A stretch of DNA of 64,000 nucleotides from Cryomorphaceae bacterium (GCA_027483605.1 JAIXUE010000026.1:1-64000); one strand, 5' to 3'; shown: positions 27,771 to 36,190, counted from the stretch's first letter. Notes: generated from the sequence alone by a model not told the origin. A program made the numbers and translations.

Positions 27771-30071
27771 ATGAAATTATTGTCTTCATTATTGATGTTG
27801 GCGGTGCTTTTAGGCTTTAAACAATCCGAAGAGCCTTTCTTCACCAAACCAACTACAGCCGATATCGAAACGCTTATTGCACAAATGAGCATCGAAGAAA
27901 AAGTCGGGCAAACTTGTCAGATTACACTAGATGCCATTCACCGCACCGATGAAAAAGGGCAAGCGCTCGTTCCCGCACAAATTGATCAAGCCAAACTCAA
28001 GGAAGCACTTGAAACTTATCATGTTGGATCTATTTTAAACGTAGGCGCACATACGCTTACTCGCGAGGAATGGAAGTCCATCATGACAGACGTCCATGCG
28101 CCTTACCTCAAAAAAGAACAAAACATCCCAATTCTTTATGGGATTGATGCCATTCACGGTGTCAATTACACAGTAGGTGGCACGCTTTTCCCTCAGGAAA
28201 TTGGCTTGGCCGCCACATGGAACACCGAACTCGCTCGTCAGATGGGAGAGGTAACTGCCTATGAGTGCCGTGCATCTGGTATTCCATGGAACTTCTCACC
28301 GGTTCTTGACTTAGGCCGCCAACCGCTTTGGTCGCGTCATTTTGAAACACTCGGCGAAGACCCCGTTTTGGGCACGCAAATGGGCGTAGCACTCGTGGAA
28401 GGCTATCAAGGAAAAGGAGAAAGCGTTGATCAGTTTCATGCCGCAGCTTGCCTCAAGCATTTTGTTGGTTATAGCGCAAGCTTCTCAGGTCGCGACCGCA
28501 CGCCGGCATTTATTCCAGAAAAATACATGCAAGAATTGTATTTGCCTGCATTCAAAGCAGCCGTGGAAAAAGGTGCGCTTACGCTCATGATCAATTCTGG
28601 GGTCGTGAATGGTATTCCTGGTCATGCCAATTATCAACTCCTCACCCAAACCCTCAAAAAAAATTGGGGTTTCAAGGGTTTTGTGGTTTCAGATTGGGAA
28701 GACTTCATCATGTTACACTCCGTTCACCGCACTGCGCCTTCTATAGCCGAAGCGGCAATTCAAGCCTTCAATGCAGGTGTAGACATGAGCATGGTTCCTT
28801 CTAACCCACAATACAAAACTTACTGTCAAGACATGGTCAAAGCGGTCAAGGAGGGTAAAATTTCAATGGACAGATTAAACGATGCCGTCAGAAGAATTCT
28901 TTATGTCAAAAACCAACTCGGACTTTTCGATAATCCGCTTCCAGATCTAAGCAAATACCCTCTATTTGGCAGCCAAACTTTCAAAAATATCGCGAAACAA
29001 GCCGCTTTAGAATCGATTACTTTGCTCAAAAACAAAGAAAGCTTGCTTCCACTAAATGGAAAACAACGCATTCTTGTAGCGGGGCCCGGGGCTGCAAGCA
29101 TCAATATGCTCAATGGTGCCTGGACACACACTTGGCAAGGAATGGACACCAGTTACAACACAACAGGTGTTTTAAATATCTTTCAAGCGCTGCAAAGCCA
29201 ATTGCCCACTGCAAGTATTTCATACCAAAAAGGGGTTGAACTTTACTTAGAAAAGGATTTTGAAGCCTCCAGATTTGTTGAACTTGATAACTACAAAAAA
29301 GCACTCAAGAAAAACGACATCATTGTCATTTGTGTTGGTGAGCTACCCTCTACCGAAAAACCAGGCGATATCAGAAGTTTACAGCTCGACGATAAACAAA
29401 AAGAATTGGTGCGCTTGGCCAAAGCAGCCAAGAAAAAGGTCGTGTTGGTACTGTTAGAGGCGCGTCCGCGCATCATCAATGACATTGAGCCACTCTGCGA
29501 CGCCATCATCCAAGCTTACTTACCAGGTGATCAAGGAGGGCTTGCACTTGCAGAACTCGTTACAGGAAAAGCCGATTTCACTGGTCGCTTGCCTTATACC
29601 TACCCGCGCTACGACGGCGTCATCGAATTCTATGACCACCCGCGCAGCGTCGCCCGCTCCAAATCTGGCGATTTCTCTGCTTACAACCCGCAATGGGACT
29701 TCGGTTTTGGTTTATCTTATAGGGCCGCAACGATCAATGGCATGCGTTTCGATGCGAAAGACGAGCAAAAAGGTACGTTTAGTATTCAAGTCAATGTGAG
29801 CAATCCACACAACCAAGAAATAACCACAATTGTTCCTATTTACCTCAGCGACTTATACGCTTCAACCACACCTGAAAATAAAAGATTGATTGACTTTTAT
29901 AAAGTGAAGCTACGACCAGGTGAAAACAAAACACTTGAGTTTAGTTTTGACGCAACAACGCTCAAACGCGTCAGTGCAGACGGAAAATGGCGTGCCGAAA
30001 AAGGGACTTTTGAAATTTTCTGTGGTCAAGAAAAACTTACTTTTGAACTTTTTGACGACTTATTGTTTTAA
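27771..30071 (+). CDS. GH3 beta-glucosidase
   Basis: A 766-residue glycoside hydrolase family 3 enzyme, expected to remove glucose from the ends of beta-glucan oligomers in the periplasm. It has an N-terminal hydrophobic signal (residues 1-17), an N-terminal TIM-barrel-like domain (about 30-365: YGIDAIHGVNY, KHFVGYS near 230, nucleophile Asp308 in VVSDWEDF), an alpha/beta sandwich domain (about 400-620: ESITLLKNKESLLPLN) and a fibronectin-III-like C-terminal domain (about 655-760). Length and domain order match the BglX-like group. It is the last gene of the susC-led operon, followed by a 106-base gap with another operator site. Confidence 0.94.
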   Translation: MKLLSSLLMLAVLLGFKQSEEPFFTKPTTADIETLIAQMSIEEKVGQTCQITLDAIHRTDEKGQALVPAQIDQAKLKEALETYHVGSILNVGAHTLTREEWKSIMTDVHAPYLKKEQNIPILYGIDAIHGVNYTVGGTLFPQEIGLAATWNTELARQMGEVTAYECRASGIPWNFSPVLDLGRQPLWSRHFETLGEDPVLGTQMGVALVEGYQGKGESVDQFHAAACLKHFVGYSASFSGRDRTPAFIPEKYMQELYLPAFKAAVEKGALTLMINSGVVNGIPGHANYQLLTQTLKKNWGFKGFVVSDWEDFIMLHSVHRTAPSIAEAAIQAFNAGVDMSMVPSNPQYKTYCQDMVKAVKEGKISMDRLNDAVRRILYVKNQLGLFDNPLPDLSKYPLFGSQTFKNIAKQAALESITLLKNKESLLPLNGKQRILVAGPGAASINMLNGAWTHTWQGMDTSYNTTGVLNIFQALQSQLPTASISYQKGVELYLEKDFEASRFVELDNYKKALKKNDIIVICVGELPSTEKPGDIRSLQLDDKQKELVRLAKAAKKKVVLVLLEARPRIINDIEPLCDAIIQAYLPGDQGGLALAELVTGKADFTGRLPYTYPRYDGVIEFYDHPRSVARSKSGDFSAYNPQWDFGFGLSYRAATINGMRFDAKDEQKGTFSIQVNVSNPHNQEITTIVPIYLSDLYASTTPENKRLIDFYKVKLRPGENKTLEFSFDATTLKRVSADGKWRAEKGTFEIFCGQEKLTFELFDDLLF

Positions 30072-30106
30072 CTGATAACGAGTACATTAAGCCTTGCATT
30101 TTTTGC

Positions 30107-30127
30107 TTATTGTATTTTTTACTATAT
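30107..30127 (+). promoter_or_regulatory. Palindromic operator, site 3
   Basis: TTATTGTA-TTTTT-TACTATAT: left arm and spacer identical to site 1, right arm with two mismatches. It covers the region where the -33 element for the promoter at 30142-30149 would lie, so it could control the T9SS glycan-binding gene together with susC. Confidence 0.6.
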
Positions 30128-30141
30128 TTATCCCGTTCTTT

Positions 30142-30149
30142 TAATTTTG
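30142..30149 (+). promoter_or_regulatory. -7 element TAATTTTG of the T9SS glycan-binding gene
   Basis: A perfect TAnnTTTG match 28 bases before the ATG at 30178, giving a leader of roughly 25 bases. No TTG is present at the -33 distance; the operator arm occupies that place. Confidence 0.6.
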
Positions 30150-30177
30150 AACTTTAAAACCCCTAAAAATTAACAAC

Positions 30178-31635
30178 ATGAAAAAACTGTACTTTTTACT
30201 TTTTGCTCCAATCTTGAGTTTTTCTGCTCAGATTGAGGGTACTTGGAAATTAGCACCTCAAGCAGCAGCGCTTGGCGTGGGTCCTTCTGGTCCTGGCGAC
30301 ATGAGCTGGTGGGCGAACGGTGCTGGTGATGTAACTACGCGCGCTTGTTTGTTTGACGACTCCATTAAATTTGAAGCCAACGGCACCATGACCCATTACA
30401 TGGATGGTTCAACTTGGTTAGAAGCATGGCAAGGTGCGCCAGAAGGTTGTGGTGCGCCAATTGCTCCGCACGTTGGTGGTGCTGCTACGTATGCATACAA
30501 TGCTGCAGCAGGAACCCTTACTGTAAATGGTTTAGGTGCTCATATTGGTTTGGCTAAAGTAATCAACGGTGCCGAAATCAGTAACCCTAGCTTAGCTGCT
30601 AGTTCTATTACTTACAACGTAGCGCTTTCTAACGGTGGCAACACCATGACGGCTGACATCAACTTCGGTCCAGGATGGTGGCGTTTTGTGTACCAACGTA
30701 CAGTTCCACTTCCAGTTCAAGACTACAACGTTAAATTCCGCGTAGATATGTCACAATACACAGGTTCTTTAACTGGTGGTGTGTTCGTAAACGGTTCTTT
30801 CAACGGTTGGTGTGGTACTTGTAACCCAATGACAGACATGGGTAACGGCATGTGGGAAGTAACTCTTCCACTTGCTCCTGGTGCTATTGAATACAAATTC
30901 ACTATCGACGGCTGGAGCGCTCAAGAAGAGTTCACAGGTTCTGAAACTTGTATCGACCCAATTAACGATGGTTTCAACAACCGTTACCACGTAGTTGCTG
31001 GCGACGTTACTTTGCCAAATGTATGTTTTGCAAGCTGTAACATTTGCACCAATGACGTTGCTTTTACTGTTGACATGGAGGATTATATCAACGCTGGTGG
31101 TTCTACTGCAGCTGGTGTATTCTTGAATGGTACTTTTAACGGCTGGTGTGGTACTTGTACGCCAATGACAGACGCTAACGGCGACAACGTTTGGGAAGTA
31201 ACTGTTCCACTTGGTTTAGGTGCGATCGAATACAAATTTACAATCGACGGATGGGCAGTATCTGAGCAATTCGCTGGAGGCGAGTCTTGTACGGTAACAA
31301 ACGGCGGTTTCACCAACCGTGCTTATACTGTAACTGGTCCTGGCGCTACAGATTTCGTATGTTGGGAAAGCTGTGGAGCTTGTATCGGTGGTATCGATGA
31401 AGCGACCTCTTCTGTATCTATCTACCCTAACCCCGTGAACAGCATCATGACTGTTCAAGCTACTGAAGTGATGCAGCAAATCCGTATCGTTGACCTTACA
31501 GGTAAAGTAGTTGCAGCATTTGTGGGCAATGGTCTTACTCAAGAAATCAGCGTAGACGACCTCAAAGCAGGTATCTACACAATCCAAGTTGCAACAGCTA
31601 CTGGTAACAGCAGCAAGCAATTTGTGAAGAAATAA
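30178..31635 (+). CDS. T9SS-secreted glycan-binding protein with two tandem beta-sandwich repeats
   Basis: A 485-residue extracellular protein: signal peptide (1-18), an N-terminal beta domain (about 19-180) that shares GVGP, WW, Cys and LFDD positions with the PKD lipoprotein at 25811, two tandem repeats (about 185-285 and 288-400) and a C-terminal T9SS type A sorting domain (about 410-485: SIYPNPVNS, GKVVAAF, AGIYTIQV, QFVKK). Each repeat has FNGWCGTC, then MTD, WEV and IEYKFTIDGW, the pattern of E-set/starch-binding-like modules (CBM48/CBM20-type fold), with paired cysteines. No catalytic motif is seen. The operator upstream and the locus context suggest it captures glucan at the cell surface. 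Confidence 0.85.
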   Translation: MKKLYFLLFAPILSFSAQIEGTWKLAPQAAALGVGPSGPGDMSWWANGAGDVTTRACLFDDSIKFEANGTMTHYMDGSTWLEAWQGAPEGCGAPIAPHVGGAATYAYNAAAGTLTVNGLGAHIGLAKVINGAEISNPSLAASSITYNVALSNGGNTMTADINFGPGWWRFVYQRTVPLPVQDYNVKFRVDMSQYTGSLTGGVFVNGSFNGWCGTCNPMTDMGNGMWEVTLPLAPGAIEYKFTIDGWSAQEEFTGSETCIDPINDGFNNRYHVVAGDVTLPNVCFASCNICTNDVAFTVDMEDYINAGGSTAAGVFLNGTFNGWCGTCTPMTDANGDNVWEVTVPLGLGAIEYKFTIDGWAVSEQFAGGESCTVTNGGFTNRAYTVTGPGATDFVCWESCGACIGGIDEATSSVSIYPNPVNSIMTVQATEVMQQIRIVDLTGKVVAAFVGNGLTQEISVDDLKAGIYTIQVATATGNSSKQFVKK

Positions 31636-31652
31636 GAAGTTGATTGATGAAA

Positions 31653-31685
31653 AGGAGGGGCTTTCGAAAGAGGCCCCTTTTTTTG
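31653..31685 (+). terminator. Intrinsic terminator closing the glucan locus
   Basis: A GC-rich hairpin (AGGGGC ... GCCCCT, 31656-31661 and 31673-31678, with the inner CTTTCGAAAG) followed by seven or more T. It separates the glucan locus from the cytochrome oxidase cluster. Confidence 0.85.
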
Positions 31686-31709
31686 TGTGCTAAATCGGCG
31701 TGCTATGCG

Positions 31710-31717
31710 TATTTTTG
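31710..31717 (+). promoter_or_regulatory. -7 element TATTTTTG, leaderless type
   Basis: A perfect TAnnTTTG match four bases before the ATG at 31722. It fixes that ATG as the start, since the upstream in-frame ATGs lie before the expected start of transcription and inside the terminator region. Confidence 0.65.
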
Positions 31718-31721
31718 CACC

Positions 31722-32084
31722 ATGGATCACGACATCGAACTCCGCTTTCAAAAACTTCAAAAACACCTCGAAAAAGACTTCGGCCCCAGAATGGACATGT
31801 CTACTTTCTTGTTTTTGGTGGGTGTCAATGAATTGGGTATGGGGCACCAAACGTTTTCCAAACAACAAAAAATGGAGCTTATGCATATCGCCATCTGCAC
31901 CTTGCTTGAACCTTATGGCTATTACACCTTTGATGGCCGCGATGGCGACCTCTGGCCTCACTACACTCTCAACCAACAGCTTCCAGCACTCAACCATCAA
32001 CAACAACAACATTTACTCAAAGAAGCACTCCTAGATTATTTCATCAAAAACGACTACTACCATGAGCTTTCCGAGAGTATTTGA
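31722..32084 (+). CDS. Conserved-looking hypothetical protein upstream of ctaB (120 aa)
   Basis: A soluble, mostly helical 120-residue protein that I do not recognise. It is acidic and rich in His and Gln (MDHDIELRFQKLQ; GPRMDMSTFLFLVGVNELG; NHQQQQHLLKEALLDYF). There is no signal peptide or membrane segment. The start at MDHD is chosen from the -7 element four bases upstream; an in-frame extension to 31644 would read through the terminator hairpin and is unlikely. The gene lies 15 bases before ctaB, but ctaB has its own -7 element. Confidence 0.75.
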   Translation: MDHDIELRFQKLQKHLEKDFGPRMDMSTFLFLVGVNELGMGHQTFSKQQKMELMHIAICTLLEPYGYYTFDGRDGDLWPHYTLNQQLPALNHQQQQHLLKEALLDYFIKNDYYHELSESI

Positions 32085-32086
32085 TG

Positions 32087-32094
32087 TAATTTTG
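32087..32094 (+). promoter_or_regulatory. -7 element TAATTTTG of ctaB, leaderless type
   Basis: A perfect TAnnTTTG match five bases before the ATG at 32100, starting just after the stop of the preceding gene (32082-32084). Confidence 0.6.
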
Positions 32095-32099
32095 TAACA

Positions 32100-33002
32100 A
32101 TGTCCGACGCTACTTTAAAACCGCCATCAAAATTCAAAACCTACTTGGTTTTTACCAAGTTCAGACTTTCGTTTTTAGTCATTATTTCGGCACTGAGTGG
32201 TTATCTTTTTGCGGGCGGGAAAGATTGGCTTGAAATCACCTATCTGATGTTAGGCGGCACACTCGTCACAGGTGCTTCTAACGGCGCCAATCAAATTTGG
32301 GAACGAGACCTCGACCAAATCATGAACCGCACCAACAACAGGCCGCTGCCTACCGGGCAAATGCAGCTCAAAGAGGCGTATCTGACCGTTATCTTATTTC
32401 TTTTAGTTGGTACTTCTTTGCTTTATCTTATCAATCTCAAAAGCGCCCTGCTTGGCCTTCTTGCCTTTGTTAGTTACGTCTTCATCTACACACCACTCAA
32501 GCAAGTTACACCATGGGCAGTTTTTGTTGGGGCTTTTCCAGGTGCCATTCCGCCATTTTTAGGGGCGATTGCCGCCACCAACTCTTTTGGTTTTATTCCT
32601 GGCATTCTCTTCTTTGTACAGTTCACTTGGCAATTCCCACACTTTTGGGCAATTGCATGGGTGCTCTACGACGACTACAAAAAAGCGGGGTTTTCTTTGC
32701 TTCCTTCCAAAAACGGCAAAGGCAAGGCTTCTGCCTTTCAAATCATGGCCTATTCACTGGCGCTCATTCCATTTAGCCTCATGCCCTGGATCCTCGGCTG
32801 GACAGGCTACATCACCCTCATTATTGCGAGCCTAATGGGTATTTGGTTCTTTTATTTGTCTTATAAACTATATCATAGCTGTGAAACTTCCGATGCGCGT
32901 AAACTCATGTTCGCTTCGTTTGTTTATTTACCGATCATCCAATTCGTTTATGTATTTGATCGCTCAGATCGTTTTATTGAATTATTAAAATCATTAGCAT
33001 GA
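32100..33002 (+). CDS. ctaB: Protoheme IX farnesyltransferase (heme O synthase)
   Basis: A 300-residue inner-membrane prenyltransferase of the UbiA superfamily that attaches a farnesyl group to heme b, giving heme O for the cytochrome oxidase. The allylic diphosphate-binding motif is ANQIWERDLDQIMNRTNNRP (near residues 62-81), with the expected N, D and R residues. Several hydrophobic segments follow, with a second polar loop YDDYKKAGFSLLP. Its stop overlaps the start of the next gene by four bases (ATGA), consistent with one oxidase biogenesis operon. Also called cyoE. Confidence 0.95.
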   Translation: MSDATLKPPSKFKTYLVFTKFRLSFLVIISALSGYLFAGGKDWLEITYLMLGGTLVTGASNGANQIWERDLDQIMNRTNNRPLPTGQMQLKEAYLTVILFLLVGTSLLYLINLKSALLGLLAFVSYVFIYTPLKQVTPWAVFVGAFPGAIPPFLGAIAATNSFGFIPGILFFVQFTWQFPHFWAIAWVLYDDYKKAGFSLLPSKNGKGKASAFQIMAYSLALIPFSLMPWILGWTGYITLIIASLMGIWFFYLSYKLYHSCETSDARKLMFASFVYLPIIQFVYVFDRSDRFIELLKSLA

Positions 33003-34048
33003 ATTACGAAAATGAAATGAACCCTGAAGTCAGGGAAAAGATGAAGAAAAACCTCGTTTATGTCGGTATTTTCAGCATCGTTATGCTCTTTGCAGGTCTA
33101 ACCTCGGGCTATTATGTTTCTATGGGTAAATCTTTTTGGCTCAAATATCCAATGCCTACAGGATTTTACCTCAGCACTCTTTTTATTGCGCTCAGTTCAT
33201 TGAGTTTTTGGTGGGCAATTCAAGGCGCCAAAAAAGACAAACAAGGCCAATTGAAAGGTGCAATGGCCGCCACACTTCTTTTTGGTGCCGCCTTTTTGTA
33301 TTACCAATTCCAAGGATATGGCCAGCTCATTGAAAAAGGTGTCAATCCTGTCAACGACATGCTCGTGACCAACGGCCGCTACGGCGACTACTACGAATTC
33401 AAATACAAAGGCAACTTAGTAGCCGTAGATGGCAACGAATACCTCATCGCCGGAAAGCCTATTCCAGACCAAGACTTTCAAACCATCCAAACATTCTTTA
33501 AGCAGTTTGAAAAAATCAAGCACAACCAAGCGCTACGTGTCAAAAAGCCTAACGCACAAATTGAATTATTCTACAGCGGTAATCCTGTGCTCATCAAAGA
33601 CGGTCGCCTCTTTGCCAATGACAGCACTCAACTCACCTATTCCGACGAGGTTCGCCTCAGTGAGCTCGCCCTTAACATCAGAGACAAACGCGGCGATTTC
33701 TTTGCGCAAGGCACCTATGGCAAAGATTTCACCATTTATTACTCAGGCAAAGCACTCGAATACACAGACCGTAAACTCAAATACAATGGCACCGAACTCA
33801 AACCACACTTACAATTGAGCGCCATGCAAGCTGCTGATTCTGCATCTGCCTACCTGTACCTAATAACTTTTGTACATCTCCTCCATGTGCTAATTGCACT
33901 GCTTTACCTTACGAAAGTTGCAATTGCTTCATTTACAGGCAAGTTCTCATCTCAAAACCATTTGTCACTCAGACTGAGCAGCATTTTCTGGCACTTTTTA
34001 GGGCTTTTATGGCTGTATTTACTCGTCTTTTTGATTTTTATTCACTAA
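32999..34048 (+). CDS. Cytochrome c oxidase subunit III-like protein with large loop insertion
   Basis: A 349-residue membrane protein of the heme-copper oxidase subunit III group as found in Bacteroidota. Three hydrophobic segments occupy about residues 17-112, and two more lie near 280-305 and 325-348. Between them is a charged, soluble stretch of about 165 residues (around 113-275: NPVNDMLVTNGRYGDYYEF, KPIPDQDFQTIQTFFKQFE) that ordinary subunit III lacks. The gene overlaps ctaB by four bases. A second subunit III gene follows with an insertion at the same kind of position. Confidence 0.8.
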   Translation: MNYENEMNPEVREKMKKNLVYVGIFSIVMLFAGLTSGYYVSMGKSFWLKYPMPTGFYLSTLFIALSSLSFWWAIQGAKKDKQGQLKGAMAATLLFGAAFLYYQFQGYGQLIEKGVNPVNDMLVTNGRYGDYYEFKYKGNLVAVDGNEYLIAGKPIPDQDFQTIQTFFKQFEKIKHNQALRVKKPNAQIELFYSGNPVLIKDGRLFANDSTQLTYSDEVRLSELALNIRDKRGDFFAQGTYGKDFTIYYSGKALEYTDRKLKYNGTELKPHLQLSAMQAADSASAYLYLITFVHLLHVLIALLYLTKVAIASFTGKFSSQNHLSLRLSSIFWHFLGLLWLYLLVFLIFIH

Positions 34049-34072
34049 ACTTGCACAAAAATTTCTCTTAAA

Positions 34073-35098
34073 ATGGCCGGACATTCTGCACAACTAGACG
34101 CCAAAACACTATGGGGTGGAAAAGAATCCCCTTTCCAAACAAGTTATGGCAAACTAATGATGTGGTTCTTCCTCGTTTCGGATGCACTCACATTCAGCGG
34201 TTTATTAATTGCTTATGGCTTTACCCGCCACGGGGCGCAAGACGCTTGGCCAATTGGTGAAGAAACCTTCAACTCGATGCCTTTTTTAGGTCACGGTTAC
34301 CCACTACTCTATGTGGCACTCATGACCTTCATTCTCATCGTTTCCTCTGTGACCATGGTACTTGCCGTTGAGGCAGGTCACCGCATGGACCGCAAAGGTG
34401 TTACCAAATGGATGATCGCTACTGTAATTGGCGGCTTCTTTTTCTTGGGCTCACAAGCTTGGGAGTGGTCTCACTTTATCCACGGATCTGAATTCGGTAA
34501 AATTGAACTCAACGACGGTTCAGTAGCTATTGTCAAAGGTCATTTTGGTGAAATCAAGAATTTCACTGTCATCGAAAGCGGTAAAAAGCACAAAGCTGGC
34601 GCTGTGATCAAAGAAGACCTCATGCACCAATTCCAGCACGCTGCTGAGTTGGGTCATTTAGAGGATGGAAAAATCCATTTAGCCGATGGCGCTGTTGCCA
34701 AAATCAACAAAGCTCCAGACCACGACATGAAGCTCATCATCAAAAAAGATGGTAAAATAAACAAAGTAGACGGAAAAGAAATCACAGGCAAACAAGCTGA
34801 GAAACTTTACTACGAAGCGCTTTATTCCGGTGACAAACACCGCGTTGTATACGGTGCCAACATGAAGCAAAACGAATACGGTCCGCAACAATACGCCCAA
34901 TTCTTCTTCTTCATCACTGGTTTCCACGGTTTCCACGTATTTTCGGGCGTGATCATCAACATCCTCATCTTATTGGGTGTTTTGGCTGGTACTTACCACA
35001 AACGCGGTCACTATGAAATGGTAGAAAAAACTGGTCTTTACTGGCACTTTGTAGACCTCGTTTGGGTCTTTGTATTTACCTTCTTTTATTTATTATAA
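34073..35098 (+). CDS. Cytochrome c oxidase subunit III with large loop insertion
   Basis: A 341-residue oxidase subunit III. Canonical features are seen before and after an insert: SYGKLMMWFFLVSDALTFSG near residue 23, the EW pair in QAWEWSHFIHG near 135, and TGFHGFHVFSGVIIN near 283, ending YWHFVDLVWVFVFTFFYLL. The stretch between about 145 and 272 is an extra Lys- and Asp-rich soluble region (IELNDGSVAIVKG, LEDGKIHLADGAVAKI, KKDGKINKVDGKEI). Subunits I and II are not in this window. The next gene is subunit IV, 21 bases downstream. Confidence 0.88.
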   Translation: MAGHSAQLDAKTLWGGKESPFQTSYGKLMMWFFLVSDALTFSGLLIAYGFTRHGAQDAWPIGEETFNSMPFLGHGYPLLYVALMTFILIVSSVTMVLAVEAGHRMDRKGVTKWMIATVIGGFFFLGSQAWEWSHFIHGSEFGKIELNDGSVAIVKGHFGEIKNFTVIESGKKHKAGAVIKEDLMHQFQHAAELGHLEDGKIHLADGAVAKINKAPDHDMKLIIKKDGKINKVDGKEITGKQAEKLYYEALYSGDKHRVVYGANMKQNEYGPQQYAQFFFFITGFHGFHVFSGVIINILILLGVLAGTYHKRGHYEMVEKTGLYWHFVDLVWVFVFTFFYLL

Positions 35099-35119
35099 TA
35101 CGCTCAATTACTTCACAAC

Positions 35120-35488
35120 ATGGAAAGAGACGACCTTATAGAATACTCCTTACACGCGCATCACAACGAAGAAAAAGGCAAGGAAATTCGTTCAAAAATT
35201 TATAAAGTCACATTACTCCTGACTTTAGTTACAGTCATTGAAGTATTCATTGGCGCCAGCATTAAGCAGTCTTCAGACTGGTGGACAACCGTTAAAATCA
35301 CCTTTATCTTGCTTACTTTATTGAAAGCTGGCTATATCGTGATGGTCTTTATGCACCTCGGTGACGAACGCCCTTACTTGCGCAATGTCATTTTGATTCC
35401 TTACTTTATTTTTGTTGCCTACCTCATTTTTATCGCACTTTGGGAAGGCGCTGCCGTAGGTAGCGTTTGGGAAACTATGTGGCAATAA
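35120..35488 (+). CDS. Cytochrome c oxidase subunit IV (prokaryotic type)
   Basis: A 122-residue membrane protein with three hydrophobic segments (about 28-47, 57-78 and 90-112), matching the small prokaryotic COX4-like subunit. The segment TLLKAGYIVMVFMHLGDERPY is typical (polar residues plus FMHL). It lies 21 bases after subunit III and three bases before the first SCO gene, so it belongs to the oxidase operon. Confidence 0.88.
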   Translation: MERDDLIEYSLHAHHNEEKGKEIRSKIYKVTLLLTLVTVIEVFIGASIKQSSDWWTTVKITFILLTLLKAGYIVMVFMHLGDERPYLRNVILIPYFIFVAYLIFIALWEGAAVGSVWETMWQ

Positions 35489-35491
35489 ACC

Positions 35492-36190
35492 ATGGAAGAG
35501 CAAGCTGCCACCCGAAGTAAAAAGAGATCTGTTTTAGCCCTCTCACTGGTTTTTGGTCCAGCGCTCATCTTGATTTTCATGGCAACACGTGGTTGCGACC
35601 ACCGTTTTAAAAAATTAGCAGATTATGGGTTGGTGAAGACACCAACCTTTTCTGTTTACAACCACAAAGGCAAACAACAGCTTTCTCTTCGAGACTACGA
35701 AGATCAGATTGTTCTGATTACTACGCTTCAAACCACTTGTCCGCATCAATGCGGCTTGGCGTTCTTTCCGCTTACCCAAAACCTCTACAAAGACCTTCGT
35801 ACCAATAAACGCAAAAAGCTCAAGCAGGTGAGGTTGCTTTCCATCATTGTCGATTCATTGGGAAATCCAGTATCTGAGGCCGAACTACGCGACGTACAAG
35901 ATATGCTCAAAAGCAGTGTTGAAGGTTTTGACCCCGAACTCTGGCAATTGATCAACGCAGACCCCAAAATTTTTTACAACCTCAGCAATAACGGGCAAAA
36001 ATTAATACACAAAGACCCTAAATACTTCGGAGGCGTTTCTTACAACGAACTGATCCTCCTACTCGACAAAAAAAACCATTTGCGTATGGTGCTCAACGGC
36101 CACACAGAAGGCATGATCCGCAAAATGAAAGAACACCTTGCGCTTTTGATCAAACAATACGATAAGGAACGTGCTCAAAAACAAGACTAA
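35492..36190 (+). CDS. SCO1/SenC-like copper chaperone, first copy
   Basis: A 232-residue thioredoxin-fold protein anchored by an N-terminal transmembrane segment (about 13-30). The copper-binding CxxxC motif is C83-PHQ-C87 in TTCPHQCGLAFFP, and a His (NGHTEG) lies near the C-terminus. SCO proteins deliver copper to the CuA site of oxidase subunit II. This copy is more divergent than its neighbour. Its end overlaps the next gene by 20 bases, which indicates translational coupling. Confidence 0.83.
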   Translation: MEEQAATRSKKRSVLALSLVFGPALILIFMATRGCDHRFKKLADYGLVKTPTFSVYNHKGKQQLSLRDYEDQIVLITTLQTTCPHQCGLAFFPLTQNLYKDLRTNKRKKLKQVRLLSIIVDSLGNPVSEAELRDVQDMLKSSVEGFDPELWQLINADPKIFYNLSNNGQKLIHKDPKYFGGVSYNELILLLDKKNHLRMVLNGHTEGMIRKMKEHLALLIKQYDKERAQKQD

